NCBI GenBank assembly: GCA_009760855.2
Contig: WPIO01000112.1
Coordinates: 799,501-863,500 of the forward strand
Direction of reading: 5' to 3'
Source: Cristatella mucedo
Taxonomy: Eukaryota; Bryozoa; Phylactolaemata; Cristatellidae
DNA: 64,000 bases
In this document: positions 23,361-35,440 of the stretch, piece after piece
How positions within the stretch are numbered: the first letter of the stretch is position 1
Layout of the letters: the number at the start of each line of letters is the position of its first letter
Notes under the pieces: generated by a model
Seen by the model: the letters and a program-made list of their open reading frames with translations, nothing else
Database searches by the model: none
What the model was told of the DNA's origin: nothing
Position numbers and translations under genes: made by a program

Positions 23361-24788
23361 CTGGAAAGCACACGAACAATGAACTCAAAAGAAGCAGTAA
23401 TTTCAGCTGTGAGCCCCACAAGCATACTATGTGGCCAGCGATCAACGGCAACTAAATTTGGCTGACGTCCAAGCATACTGCTCCGAGGCTCTATGTAGCT
23501 CTATCTGGTGTATACAATGGAACAAAGACTAACTCATACTACCAAAGAACTAGTGATTGTACTGGCCTGTGAGGACTTCAATAGCTTCCCTTCACCGGTG
23601 TGTTCAAGAGCTCGCCAGCAAAGGAAGCAACTTACAAATCCACAGGCACAAGGAGCAACGAGCAACGTAGAAGATGTATAAAGACTGGGGAGGCAGCTTG
23701 CTGTGACCGGATGCTAACAAGGCTACCTCTTGGACTTTTCGTACTGACATATATACCTTCTTCTGCGGCTTCTCCAACTGAGCAACTAGGGTACGTTGCG
23801 TAAACGGCACTTTGTCAGTGGCAAATAAGGATGCATAATTACAAACGCCAAGCAAAGATATCAAGTACCCCCACAATCAGCCCACTTTGTAGGTAGTGAC
23901 ATCAGATTTAGAAGTGCAGTTCCAGCTAATCATAATAAATCCTGTGCTCTCAAACGCCGAGACAACAGTCGTAAGCTTATGCATGTCTACAGAGGCAGTG
24001 CAAGCTGAACCAGCCGAGCCATCGCAGCACGAATGCCTCACCAGGGATTACAGTATCAAACGAACAAACGAGAGACCTAACAGCACAGGCCCAGTGTTGC
24101 CAGAACAGTAACGTTCTGGCAACACGAAGGACACGAACAGGAGTTGAAAGCCAACTCAGAGTCATACACATGCACATGTGTGAGCTTCGACACAGCCAAT
24201 GATTAACAGAAGTTGAATGCACTAGTGGTGTGAGTAGACGACCCACATTTAACGTCTTGCTCTAACCTCTGCTTGAAAGGGAGGTCAGAATACGAGCTGC
24301 CATTAATCGTCTAACAGATATATAACACTAGTAACCATAGATCAATGAAGCTGAAGCTAAGAATCAAAGTCCAAACAACAGACCATAAGACATACCTAGC
24401 AACAAGAGAAGCGTCACTCAGGCAGGGCAGCTTTACAACTCGGTGGCAACCACAGGCAGCACCAGTACAGGGGCAGTGGGCACCACACAAGCAAGGTAAG
24501 CAAAATCAGCAGTAGCCAACTCCAAGCAATGAAAGAGCAAAGCAAATGAAGTCACCTGTCCATGAAGAGCCATGCTCTGCCGAACGGCCAAGTTTATGGC
24601 ATTGTATACTCAATGAGCAACGATAATAGGACAACAATCCAAGTCAATAGCCTTTTATGACAGTGTGAACCAACCGCTATAACAAGTAGGAGCCAGTGTT
24701 ATGTGCAGCACCAAGCCGACTAGTGAGCAAGGCAGGGGGACGGCTGGTTGGGCCTAACATACAACTAGAAACATTCAATCTTCCTTAC

Positions 24789-24926
24789 CGCTTGGAGGGC
24801 AGTTCTTGAGCTGGGCTCGGTTTTAACCGAGGCACGTGATAACGCACGGTCGGATGGATTGACAGCTGGCTCCTTTCTTGCTTCTTCACCGGAAGTGTAC
24901 CACACCACTACCGTAGGAGCGATAGT
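24789..24926 (-). CDS. Candidate vasculin-like upstream exon
   Basis: Minus-strand frame SGEEARKEPAVNPSDRALSR then ASVKTEPSSRTALQA, ending at a strong donor GCG|GTAAGG in phase 0, which fits the downstream exon chain. The hydrophilic Ser/Pro/charged composition suits the vasculin linker. The acceptor is uncertain: GGATAG gives 24926, and GGTAG a little further in is also possible. Confidence 0.45.
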
Positions 24927-25013
24927 CTATCCACACTCGAGCTGTCACTCAAGGTTGAGGAAGGCAAACATCATACGACTAACCGTATATACTGATTTTT
25001 CTCCAAAAGATGG

Positions 25014-25119
25014 CTAGCACCGAAGGAGGTGCACGTTGATGAAGTACAGATAAAGCTGCGACCTGTCAGCGTCCTCGAGCCTCCTAAACTCTCCAACAAG
25101 CTCTTTAACTTTGACTCTA
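25014..25119 (-). CDS. Candidate coding exon, unknown
   Basis: After a TGTTTGTAG acceptor on the minus strand, one frame reads VKVKELVGEFRRLEDADRSQ then LYLYFINVHLLRC and a stop. It is a well-formed amphipathic sequence, but no AATAAA follows closely. A second frame (SKLKSLLESLGGSRTLTGRS) is also open. I do not recognise either. Confidence 0.22.
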
Positions 25120-25629
25120 CAAACATCAGCAAGATAAGGCGTACTAAATAGAAGCCAACTGCACTTTTATAAAACGGCAATGCCTAAATGAATCAAGCAA
25201 CTATGACAGCCCAACATGAATTTAAACTTTCACAGCTAGCCTACCAGAAACATGCAGTTTAACATACTGTAAATTATACACCCACAAGTGAAGACACTTG
25301 GCTGTTTGCTTGCTAGCACCATGGAGTGTAACACGGATAAACTACGCCCCAGATCAGGGAGAACAAAAGAATGATGGTGCACACACACCACCTAACATTG
25401 CTTACAAGTCGGCCCAAAACATAAGAACTCAAACCACAGGATGTCACCAACTGGGCATAGCCAGCCAGCCAGGCAGGCAAAGCAGCAGCAATGCGTGGCA
25501 AAAAAAGGCACACCGTTAAGCACTTGAAACAGCACGGGCCTTGAAACTGCACTTGAAACAGCCCACGAATCTCACTGCGCCTCATGTGCTACAGCAGAGG
25601 CCAATACCACTGATGAAACAGTGCTCCTA

Positions 25630-25730
25630 ACTAACTTCAAATCAATCGGAGACCGTGCCTTTAGTAACTATGCTCCCAAAGCTGGGAACTCAGTACTGAC
25701 AGACCTCGTGTGACTACGGCCAAAACGACA
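25630..25730 (+). mobile_element. L-ATT LINE scrap
   Basis: tcaatcggagaccgtgcctt and atgctcccaaagctgggaac match the SSYAPKAWNSLP-coding end of L-ATT. Confidence 0.6.
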
Positions 25731-26669
25731 TGGTTTTCTATAGCACCTAGTTTTACTAAGGTGGGGGAACTAACCAGCATCTATTAACCTTCTGTACTTA
25801 CACCAGAGACATCTAATAAGTGCTTCAACCGGCTCCCCGTGGATTCACCGACACATCAAATTATACACCCATGTATTACAATTAAAATTACTGTATGGAT
25901 GGTAGGCCTATGTATTCGAGCACCCCTGCAAATCCTCAAACACCAGGTGTAGCAGCTCTACCATTCTTATCATGTATGGGCAACCACATGAAAACGCTCC
26001 TATTCGTCCCTCATTTATTGCAGTTAATCAGTTCCAGACTTTACCACGATAAGTGATTTTCCACAGATTCTTTATTTATAAATCAAATATTATTGCAGTT
26101 GGAGTATAGAAAACCTGTTCCCGACCATCTAAATACGGTTTTTGACATTATTAGACCCCTATGGCTATGAAATGAAACCCCTTTAGTCACCATTATACTC
26201 GTATTACCCAATATACACAAAATATAAGAAAATAAGACAGACGGTATATTGTACACTTCTTTATACACAACCACTAACCTATGAAAATAGTGCAACATGT
26301 TCGACAATGAAGCGATGAAGATTAAGAGATGTACTGCAATGCAAAGAGCAAGGTTACTACTGCACAGAAAGCTATTCCTATCGAAACAGGTTTAACCTTT
26401 AGCTAGGACCGTGCCGACAAAGAGGGGACAAAGTGGGAATGCGAGAATGAGGAAATGCTACAGAGCAAAAAGGTATTAGGGCAGCTGGTCTACACAGAAG
26501 CAGCATGTAAAGACGCTTTCCCTAACGTAACCAGTACACACTCCTACACCGAGTCTGGGGTAACAGTATGAGTATTAGGGTAGATCATGTCAGCATCTAG
26601 ACGACAAAGGTTAGCCGACTAAACTGGCTAATTTATATGGCAGCAGACGAGCCTTAACGATTACAATTA

Positions 26670-26780
26670 GTGCATTCAGTAGGCAACCTAGGATTGCCCA
26701 ATGCAGGAGCCAAACCCACAACCTGGGTCGTCGGGTGCAAGCACCTTAACCCCTCAGCTAAGACTGAAGGGTGGATCAGC
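26670..26780 (-). mobile_element. tRNA-derived SINE remnant
   Basis: The minus strand reads ggggttaaggtgcttgcacc, then ACCCAGGTTGTGGGTTTGGC, a decayed A-box to B-box tRNA-like head. Confidence 0.5.
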
Positions 26781-28130
26781 AATAAAGCATCTAACCTGTT
26801 CTGAGAGAGTGTTGTCAAGAATAATGCTCAAGTTCTAACAAGGAAACAAGCAAAGCTCTAACAGCTGCTCAGTTTTGGCATACATTTTGAATCTGATAGC
26901 AAGATAGAGCCACGCGAGGTTAGCCAATATAGAGAAAGTGAACTCAGACTCACTAGGTTTGAATGGCCAGTGAGCAGAGAATATCATGCAACGAAATTCT
27001 CGGCATTTGGCGAAAGTTGCAGCTCGAAAAGATTGATTCAAAATGGCCCTGGGAAACTAAACATTTATCAAGACAGGCACTACCTGACCGTGTCAGGCTA
27101 AACGGAGACTCCGGACTCAGCCAACAGACATGTATAGCAACACACGCAACGGGTCTATGTGGCATTCACGAAGACACAATGTTCTCGAAAATTGGCCGCT
27201 ACATCTCGTGCAGGTTAATACAAAGAAGCATCTAGCAAGGCTGTGTCGGAGATATTGCTATTTCAGACGTAATCAAAACTTGGTGATCAACTGGTTCGCT
27301 TATTACTGTCAGCATGCAGCGACACCATAGGTAGTGAAGTTTTACAGATCGTCAGCGGAAACGATAGGGCGACGAAGCAGAGCTGCGAAGCGGACCTCGC
27401 GGGTGAGGGGATACAGCCGCCTTGCAACATGACCTATGCAAATGCACAGCAAAGTCTCGACGCCTAGAAAGTTCGGCATTTTATCCCAACATAAGAGGCG
27501 CCAAAACTTTAACGGTGGAGGCATCTGCAACATCAAAGAATGCTAAATCTGGCGACATCTAGGCTTGGCTGCGTTCTAATATAGTTGCACGTGACAAACG
27601 CACAGTACTTGGAGCAATGGCAGCCGGTAGGCAGCCACCGCAGGAAAACAGCATTGCACTATTGAGTAAGCGACTAACAGTATTGACTGATATCTTCAGT
27701 GGCTGTACTAATATTTTCACGGCCGCTTAATCAGCAACGCAGGTCTACTGCGACAAAGCCCTCCGGTGTACGCGTTAAATAGTTTTAGCGGTTGGTGGGA
27801 CGGCGCCGCGATCGATGTAAATAATACAGCAGTACATTCACCAATACTGCATACCAGAAAGTTTAAAGACTGAACATGACTTACCTATAACAGCGGAACC
27901 CTCGCTAAAATATTGGCCAAGAACGGAACGCAAGACAGCGGTTTGTTTAGTCCACCGCTAACTGGACAATATGGCGCCTATCTAGGAGAACCCTTGAGCT
28001 TTGTCGAGGTTGATGAAGAGAAGAATACGATCTGCTGACTATTATATGGAATAATAAAACTTTTTAGAGAATATTTCTCCGGTCATTCAGATCACGGCTT
28101 AGAGTCCTCATGGAGTGCCAGATAACACCT

Positions 28131-28814
28131 AAAACAATCCACCCGGAAATGGGGTCCAGGTACCTAGCCGGGGTCCGGCCCCCGCTCTCTGATTCGTCAA
28201 CCACTGCGGTCGCCATGTCAGACCCCTCGTCCTCGCGGGGTCGGGCCTAACAGCGTATAGTAAGCCTCGCGAGGGCTTACGCCTGCTAAGGTTTTGAAGT
28301 AATTGGCTACCTGCCGTTGAAGAGCCACATTTTAGTCGTGCTGTAGGGTGCTCTCTCAATCCCGAACAACACTCGCATAATGATGACATGGTTGGGGGGA
28401 AGACTAACGAGTCTGGGCCGCAGCCCGAAAGCAGCACTCGTGGCAGCCCTGGGAAACTGAATATTCGCGGTCCTCGCGGAGCGTGACGAAAGGAGGACGC
28501 TGAAATTACGGTTCCTGTTCTGACGGGATGCAGTGAAGTTAAGCCACGGTGGGTCGCGAAGGCCAGGGCAAGAGAGTTATACGTACGTACATAAGTACGT
28601 TCACGATTTCTGCATGTATCCGTTGTGGCCGGGGGCTACAGTGGCGCCCGTCATTAATAAGACACATAGCTAAATATATTAGCTGAGTTTAGAGATTAAT
28701 CTCGTGGTCTTATCGAGGACTAACTGCAGACACTCGACATTTACTGGGCCTACCCTCAGTCATTGAGGTACAGAAGTCTAGCAGAGGCAGGCGAGACTGC
28801 ATATAGCCCATAAG
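28131..28814. other. No gene seen, GC-richer patch
   Basis: Locally more GC-rich (28130-28460), with an open minus-strand frame of about 100 codons that has no recognisable motif or splice context. Confidence 0.4.
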
Positions 28815-29275
28815 GATGTGCATGTATGTATGCATCTCCGTCTGTAACTCCACAAATCCATAAAGACTATGTGGGTGTTATGCAGGAGAGTTTTTTTTTA
28901 GAGCGAACTCACAGCCTCAGCGGCTTTCTGTATGCATTCGGTAGCCGACAGACTTCATCTCACGAAACAAAGAGAAAGTGGGAAGCATAGCAGAGTCAGA
29001 AGAGCAGTTGAGGTAGTGAGTACCATGAAAGTAGCAGCTCAGGACCACTGGATGAGCCATAATCGGCAGCAGGGGAGTGATTGTCATTGCGTAAGTTTTG
29101 TGGAAGCGAGTTCCACAGCCTAGGACCTGCAGAGCTAAAGCTTCTGTCGCCAACGGTCTACGCGGAGGAACGGAGCAGTTAATTTATTGTTCAAACAGTA
29201 CCCGAGGGCATGAGGAGGCTGAAACTAGGGCAGCAGTTTAGATAGGTATGGAGGAGCCAAGCCGTAGTTAGATCC
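28815..29275 (-). mobile_element. L-ATTAC LINE 3' end, truncated
   Basis: gcatctccgtctgtaactcc at the left is the reversed 3' tail. ctgcagagctaaagcttctg and the downstream sequence match the L-ATTAC C-terminal coding region. Confidence 0.82.
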
Positions 29276-30170
29276 TATAAAGCTGCTGATTCAATAATGA
29301 AATAGTGCTATATCCTCATCAAAAATGGCCATAACTAGCGTTAATTCTAAACAGATAAATAAATACTACGATCAGCCGAGCACGACAACCGTATCCTCTT
29401 GGATATCAGTCGCGGTGTAAGCTCTAGACACGGTCTGACAACAGCAGCATCAGGTAGAAGTGCGAAATTCGTTGACTCTAGTCGATATTTCAGCGTTCCT
29501 GAAGAACTCAAACAGTCCCGTGCTTTATTGCCCAATGGCTGACCATGAGTTTTCCTTGATAAGATTAATCCTAGGGATGAATGAGAAGCGTGCCAAAAGA
29601 TGGCAAAAGGTACGATACACACTTTCAGCCAAACGGTTATGCAGCTGCGTAAGCCCATTCGGTACTATCTGCGAGGTGACTTTTGTCTTATAATACAGTT
29701 TAGGACAACTGGCGCTGTTCAAATACCGAATGTTTTTCAATGCCTGCAGCCGATTCTGAGAGTTTAGAACTAAGGCAGCTGGTTACTTTCGAACTGGTAA
29801 GCTGGCGCTGTACTTTTCTTTGGACAGCAGTGTAAGACTCAGAAACAAGATTAAGAATTTTACAAGCGACAGATGACAGCTTGATGAGACAACAATTCGA
29901 TAGAAATGGTACCGAACGAATCGAGTCAGAGTTTCTCTCGACTGACCAATTGTTATTCACAACCTTAGCAAGAAATTTGCCAAAATATGATATCTAATGC
30001 TACTGAAAAGTCGAGGCAGGTCAAGTTAGTGACCCTCGCAGAGATCTTGCCAGCATTTTTATTGCTTATATTGGGATAATCGTGCGTTTAACGACCCTTC
30101 ATAAGACTGGTAGTGGGATTTGCTTCAGACAGGCACTTCGATTGTTAGTGAGATATCTATTTTATGTGCC
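29276..30170. other. No gene seen; possible old repeat
   Basis: Partly overlapping minus-strand frames (29347-29960) are open for 70-100 codons. They show no motif I can assign, and their frame changes suggest decayed mobile sequence rather than an exon. Confidence 0.35.
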
Positions 30171-30172
30171 CA

Positions 30173-30173
<1 letters not shown>

Positions 30174-30203
<30 letters not shown>

Positions 30204-30212
30204 TATACACAT
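30174..30212. repeat. TA microsatellite
   Basis: About 25 bases of perfect TA repeat, then TA/CA-mixed units. Confidence 0.9.
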
Positions 30213-30660
30213 ACATATTACATAGTGTATTTGTATAGCGCCACCAGAGAACTCAATCTCTTTCTAGGCACTTTACTGACTTACGATGCAAAGGAAGCGA
30301 GATCGAATGATTTTCGGTAGCATGCTCAACAAAACAAGCATAACATGGTTAGGAGTGACATACACATGGTCAGCATGCAAATGTGGCTAGTGGCAGCCTA
30401 CTCGGTGTCAGCACGAATAAGCACGAACAAAACAAAGGATGAATCGCAGGGACCCACTAAATAATGTGATACATAGATGCGCTTGTCGATTCTTTTTAAA
30501 TTTGGTCGAGTCAGAGGGTGTCGTGACCCAAGTCGGGAGTGAGTTACGGGCTGTGGGAGCATACGAACTAAATGCATGGTCTCCAAAGGATTTAAGGTTC
30601 GTACGAGGTATAGCTATATGATTGAGATGCTTTAAGACAGGGAGGAATAAAAGCATACGT
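30213..30660 (-). mobile_element. L-ATT LINE 3' end
   Basis: The plus strand starts gccaccagagaactcaatct, the reversed end hairpin. The minus strand then codes NLKSFGDHAFSSYAPTARNS, the L-ATT C-terminal motif, with frame breaks. Confidence 0.8.
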
Positions 30661-30823
30661 ACAGCTGCATGGTACGTCTTCTGCATAAAAATAAAAACAT
30701 TGATTGTGCTTGGCGATTACATTGGGAAGAAGCTGAGTATAAACAGGATAAAAGCCTAGACATAAGATTAATCCTCGAGGCACCCCATAAGTCCAAGGCT
30801 TATAAAACGATCGCTCACCATTT

Positions 30824-31015
30824 AATAAATAAAATAAATAAATACTATCTGATTTAACAGACTCTTTTTGTATAGCGACAGAAGAGCCTTTACGGCTATC
30901 ACCATCGATTGCGGTGGAGATAAAGGATCGCACACGGCAGGATTCGAACCCAGGACCTCGGGGCCGAGGTCGTGAAAAGCAACCGCTTTACCCAGTGAGC
31001 CATAACGGCTCCATC
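30824..31015 (-). mobile_element. SINE-A copy, near full length
   Basis: AAATAA-unit tail at the left, then tttgtatagcgacagaagag, the body, and the tRNA-like head. On the minus strand the head has the B box GGTTCGAATCC (30941-30951) and an A-box-like tggctcactgggtaaagc. Best-preserved SINE-A in the window. Confidence 0.85.
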
Positions 31016-31204
31016 TACTCTCTGAATTATTTAGCCGAGAGAAGACCTACGCCATTGCAACAAACTGGATGTGACGTCTACGCGAGACGACAGGCGGTCC
31101 AGAAGGATTTGGTGCTCACCGGTATTAAAAGCTGTCGCTGAGAGATGCAGCAAAGCAAGTGCTGAGGCTCTTTCCAACTCAGCCATTACGGAGAAGGTCG
31201 TTAT

Positions 31205-31295
31205 ATAATAATAATAATACATTTTCCCTCAATATAATACAGTAGCGCCCTCAGAGAACTGAATCTCTTTCTAGGCACTTTACAAATGCCTTATA
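31205..31295 (-). mobile_element. L-ATT LINE 3' terminus only
   Basis: ATA-unit tail, then gtagcgccctcagagaactg and aatctctttctaggcacttt. A very short 5'-truncated copy. Confidence 0.72.
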
Positions 31296-32480
31296 ATTAC
31301 CTGAAGCAATTTTGACGCAGTGGGGTGATAAGCTGGAAAAACCTGACCGTAAATTACTTGCTAGGTTTGAAGGCTGGATACACGAGTTTTAATGGTCTGA
31401 CGCTACTCGCTTCAGTGTCATCGAGAGAAACGGAAGTACGGAGACTTGGCAGCAGTCCATCCTTGAAAGATGCTATGACATAAACTGAGGTTATTGACAA
31501 ATTTAATATGTTATGAAGCGCAGTAGTAAATGTAGGCATATCATCTGAGAGCACAACGAATGTGGTCCAAAGGGCTAGTTGTCTTCTTAGACTGAGAATT
31601 GAAGTTTAAGATGTGGCTGCAGGCACATGCTTGAAGGTGGACATCAAAGAACAGCCGGTAAGGCAGGAGGAAGACGCACGTGATGATATTATCTTGGGAT
31701 TGACTTTCAAATTTTGTTAATCTCGCTGCAAAAGAAGCAAGAGAGACAAGAGAGGCTAGATCGTCACAAAGGAACGCTAGGCATAGTTCTGACTTAGGGG
31801 CGACTAGGAATCTTTTTCTCTTACGCGTCATAATGTGCACGTGACTTCTTCTGCAATGACGATGCTGAATTTGTAATGCCATCATATTTTTGGGCATGCA
31901 TGTCGATCAAATTTATTCGGCTAATACGATAGTACGGTTGGTGAATCAGTGCGTTGTAAAAAAAAAACGCATCAGACATCTTGCTCCGGTATGCAGTAAA
32001 AATCTCAGCCCCGTCTTTCTGAAAGTCTGCCAGCGGGCATATGATTCTATGAGACGATGACAACTGGACATTTTGTCCATTTTACCCTCCCTACAGAACG
32101 CCTGCCAAAAATAAAGACAGGCAACACTGCACTGCTGTGCAACGCCAGAAATGAATTCGTACTTTGTCCTACACTTGTACATTGTGGTCTGCTCCTCTCT
32201 GTGCTGTGTTTACTAATCTCGTTCTCGCTTGAAATCGATTCAGGCATCTATCGAGATAGCACTGCAGCTAAAAAGCGCTCCCCTGTCTCCTGCCAAGCCA
32301 AATGCTGACAATTCGAATGTCTGAAATGCCGAGGGCTCGGGAGACGCATCGAAACCCAGTTAAAGTTTTCCTTAAGCAGAGGCCATTTAGAGACTGCATT
32401 TGGCTAGTGTCAACTTTTGGTCTTGCTAGGTACGAGGTACTAAGTACTCTGGTCTTGCCTCATTAGGCTCAAGCACAAAA
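31296..32480. other. Unclassified, possibly decayed transposon
   Basis: A series of minus-strand frames (31354-32247) in changing phase, including MHAQKYDGITNSASSLQKKS, which loosely resembles a hAT/ZMYM-type transposase segment. Similarity is too weak for a family call. Confidence 0.25.
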
Positions 32481-32543
32481 TTACGACATTTTTTCAACAA
32501 AATTACGACAAAAGCACAACATTTTTGGTCGCTTTCGTCGAAC

Positions 32544-32701
32544 CTGTAATTGTAGCTGTCTCGTCTTCGTCTTCCTCGCCAACAGCCGTTCGTCGTTGAT
32601 GAGAGCTAAGAGGTTTGCTGCCGCAGGTGAGGTCGATGCGAGGTCGATGCGAGGTCGAGGCTCATTGGTTTTGCTGGCTGACCTCGGGTTCACCGAAGAG
32701 G
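32544..32701 (-). CDS. Candidate coding exon, unknown
   Basis: Minus-strand frame after CCACCTGCAG: SSVNPRSASKTNEPRPRIDL, ASTSPAAANLLALINDERLL, ARKTKTRQLQLQ, then a weak donor CAG|GTTCGA. 158 bases with compatible phase (2 in, 0 out). A tandem gaggtcgatgc repeat lies inside. Basic/Ser-rich, with no family recognised. It abuts a SINE tail. Confidence 0.3.
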
Positions 32702-32756
32702 CTGCAGGTGGAAGCCGTCTGGCCTGCCGCGGACGCCGGTCACGAGGACGCCAGCC

Positions 32757-32945
32757 ATAAATAATAAATAATAAATCCTAGCTGATTAAACAGCCTCTTT
32801 TTGTATAGCGACAGAAGAGCCTTTACGGCTATCACCATCGCTTGCAGTGGCGACAAAGAATCGCTCACCGCAGGAATCGAACCCACGACCTCGGGACCGA
32901 GGTCGTGAAAGCAAACGCCTCACCTGGTGTGTGCCATCAGCAGTT
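32757..32945 (-). mobile_element. SINE-A copy
   Basis: AAT-unit tail, tttgtatagcgacagaagag, the body with gcttgcagtggcgacaaag, and the reversed B box (ggaatcgaaccc) followed by acgacctcgggaccgaggtc. The head end is diverged. Confidence 0.82.
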
Positions 32946-33844
32946 CGAGGTCCGCTTCCTATGAAGGCAGGGCCGAGGATCTCGAAGGGAGTCGAGCTGA
33001 GGGCAGAAATTCGACGGCATTCCGTTGTCCCACGCCTATGTCTGCTGCTCTGTTAACTTGCTGCTTATAGCTCGCCGCGATTAAATGGCTACGGTTTTGG
33101 CTGCCTAGACATTTTACTAGCTGCATGATGTTAACTACGATTAAGCAGCATTTAGGCGGCGAGCCTTGCTTGTCTGAAAGTTTTGTCCTACTTCAATCTG
33201 CATGCTTGTTGAAAGTTTAAACTGCCAGTCTTCATCTAAGTCTTGCTTACTACTTTCTCCGCCCCCGCTAGAGCGGTCATCGGAAAATTGATCGTGTTAG
33301 GGAGGTAGGAAATGGCCATCCGCGATGCCCCTCCGGTGAATTTTCACCTTCCACGATTGCGTTCCTCGCCCGCCTCATCACTCTCTGATTCCTAAGCGAC
33401 CAGCTCGTTGTGTTCCATAAATACGGTCTCAGGTGGAACGCTTCGATGATTTCGTCGGTCGAGTTTCCGCCCTACTGTTTACAGCAGCGAAGTGTGCATG
33501 CGGCAATCGATGGCTTCTATGAGTGATCGTTGATACGGTCTTGCTTGAGAGTCTAGGCTAAGACGCATAACTACGCTTGGCTGACGAGTCTCCGTCAAGT
33601 CTTCCCCAAGTCTTGGACCCCTCACAGTCTTGGTGACGTAATCATCAAAGACTCAAGTCACACAGAAGCAGGAAGGAAGGAAGACTCACCGCGTAAACGC
33701 GGCTTTTGGCAGCCATTTTTGCTGGGCTGCTGCAGTGTGGAATGCTTCCTCAACACCGCAGTCTAGCTATCACATGGCGTCACGTTGATCTCGTTCTTGC
33801 TACCGTTGTATTCGAAGTACGCACGCGTCCTTTATTGGCTAGGT
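32946..33844. other. No gene seen
   Basis: Mixed-composition sequence. No exon, repeat family or RNA gene recognised. Confidence 0.45.
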
Positions 33845-34030
33845 TAGCCTATTCGACAGCCTAATTTGTACAGCGGCAGATGAGCTTTAAGAACTGTCAC
33901 CGCCGCTTGCAAGTGGGGCAACGAAGGATCGCCCACTGCAAGGCTCGAACTCTCGATCCGGATCTCGAAGAGCGAGCACCTTATTCATGGGTTAAGAACC
34001 CAGACGGTTGGCTAATGGTTCATCGATTGC
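33845..34030 (-). mobile_element. SINE-A copy, diverged
   Basis: cagcctaatttgtacagcgg, the body tcaccgccgcttgcaagtgg and the decayed reversed B box ggctcgaactctcgatcc. Older than the copies at 30.8 and 32.8 kb. Confidence 0.7.
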
Positions 34031-34334
34031 GAGCGGCTTGTGGCCAGGCGAAGGATAAACGTAGCTTAGCAGTCAGCAGAAGCCAGAGAGCTCGGCTGTC
34101 TGGTCGGCTGACGCGAATTGAGAGCCGCCATAGAGCAGCACTATTTTGCTGAGCTGAGAGCATCGGACCATTACAGCTACCTGTCGAAGCAGCCTACCGC
34201 TGCTTGCCTCAGTGTCGACATCCTGGCTAAACGTTTTCAAATGAGAGATTTATTCACGCGCTCGCCGAGTCCAGTGCCTCTCGGTCGACCAGCGGGTACA
34301 AGTCCTTCAGCCTCCTTCACTCCAACTCGCAACC

Positions 34335-34412
34335 GAAAGCTCAGCAAATGCATAGCGCCTAGAAAGAGATTGAGTTCTCTGAGGGCGCTTTATCAAATTT
34401 ATTATTATTATT
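34335..34412 (+). mobile_element. L-ATT LINE 3' terminus only
   Basis: atagcgcctagaaagagatt, gagttctctgagggcgcttt, then an ATT-unit tail. Extremely 5'-truncated; useful as the cleanest copy of the 3' hairpin. Confidence 0.82.
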
Positions 34413-34821
34413 ATAACCTCCATATAGTCTGCATCCGAGCTCCATCTAGTCGACATCCAGCTCCATCTAGTTTATACATCCAGCCAGTCCCACAACGAGC
34501 CGCGGCAGCAGCGTCTGCCTTATGAAGCGTCTGCCTTACGAAGCGTCTGCCTCATGCAGCGTCCGTCTCACGTAGCCGCATCTCCTCGCAGCTAATACCA
34601 AGCTAGCAGCCGCCCTCTTCTTCCGCTTAAAGGCTGTAGGCGACACACATACTTTCACTCTGCAAATTTGCCTCGTAAATTCTTACTCATAAATTATCTT
34701 TTTACCCTGCGGACGATCCCTGAAATTTCTTTACAGCGTCTTTCGTATGCTTCTGCTGCTAACCACCGCCGCTAATTAAAGCGAGAAAGTCAGTCCAACA
34801 TACCCTCCACCACGCGGCAAG

Positions 34822-34850
34822 ATGGCGACCAGTACTTCCGGTAGTGACGG
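34822..34850 (+). CDS. Candidate first coding exon (MATSTSGSDG)
   Basis: gcaagatggcgaccag holds an ATG in strong initiation context inside a YY1-like AAGATGGCG, overlapping an ETS-like acttccgg. Ten codons (M-A-T-S-T-S-G-S-D-G) run to a GG|GTAAAA donor. TATA-less housekeeping genes often begin this way. No downstream exon could be matched. Confidence 0.28.
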
Positions 34851-34914
34851 GTAAAAGACGTGTAATTCTACTATGACTCAGCGAAGCGAGTCGACCGGCA
34901 GTGAGCTCCAGTAA

Positions 34915-35440
34915 CTATATAGACAGAGGGCGTAATTAAGAGGGCGCTCCATGCTCAGAGCATCCGCTTGCTCGTCTACACAACGGTTGCTTAGTTATAG
35001 AAAGAAAGCAGGTCGCTTGGCATTCCGCGTAGTTTCTGCACGTATACTCACCGTCGTGGGATGCGCGGGGACTAGCCAAACGCGCAAGCTGGTAAACGCG
35101 CCCGCTGTCGCTGCAAAGCACAACCCGCGCGCCGCGCGCCGCGCGCCGCGCGCGCCGCCGCCGCCGCTGCGAGGAGCGGGCGAAAGTGACTCGTACGAGC
35201 AGACGCCGCTTCTTCGAATAGATGCGCACAGATGCAGGTATCGTTCGTCGATTGCGCACGCTGCGTGCGAGCTCGGCAGCGTGCGCCGCGCGCGTTGACG
35301 GTCCAGGTCAAGTGATGTGCGCCCGAAGGGACTGCGAAGCCCCTTTAGGGGACTACGCAGCGTTTGCTGCAGTGTGGGCCGGGCCAGCGACATAGAGAGG
35401 CAACGGCTGCAAGTTGGCGATAGTAGCGTAAGCTCCTGCA
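34915..35440. repeat. Long direct repeat, left copy
   Basis: About 530 bp aligning in order with 37570-38265: gaaagaaagcaggtcgcttg, ggcattccgcgtagtttctg, gactagccaaacgcg, cgtacgagcag, gatgcgcacagatgcaggta, ggctacgcagcg-type sequence, gtgggc...gcaag. Contains a GCGCGCC-rich stretch at 35130-35165. Frames here are composition artefacts. Its nature is unknown. Confidence 0.8.

Larger units (their letters stand above)
25120..28130. other. No supported gene; fragments only
   Basis: Contains a LINE scrap (25630-25730) and a SINE remnant (26670-26780). Two overlapping opposite-strand frames near 26960-27235 look mildly protein-like (plus: MASEQRISCNEILGIWRKLQ; minus: HFESIFSSCNFRQMPRISL after TTTCCCAG), and neither can be confirmed. 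The CpG-bearing stretch at 27350-28000 could be the promoter of the minus-strand vasculin-like gene. That is inference. Confidence 0.4.

Noticed and set aside
24418-24505. Plus-strand stretch ending acacaagcaag|gtaagc as an exon
   Set aside because: Good donor-like end but no acceptor and no continuing partner. It lies in the presumed intron of the minus-strand gene.
25455-25485. PAWLAGYAQL on the minus strand as the vasculin N-terminal APAWLNFP motif
   Set aside because: Produced by a ccag tandem repeat; flanking residues do not match and no start codon or donor fits.
26963-27235. 90-codon plus-strand frame starting MASEQRISCNEILGIW
   Set aside because: A fair amino-acid composition, but a splice-bounded frame exists on the opposite strand too and neither has a recognisable family, so no gene is called.
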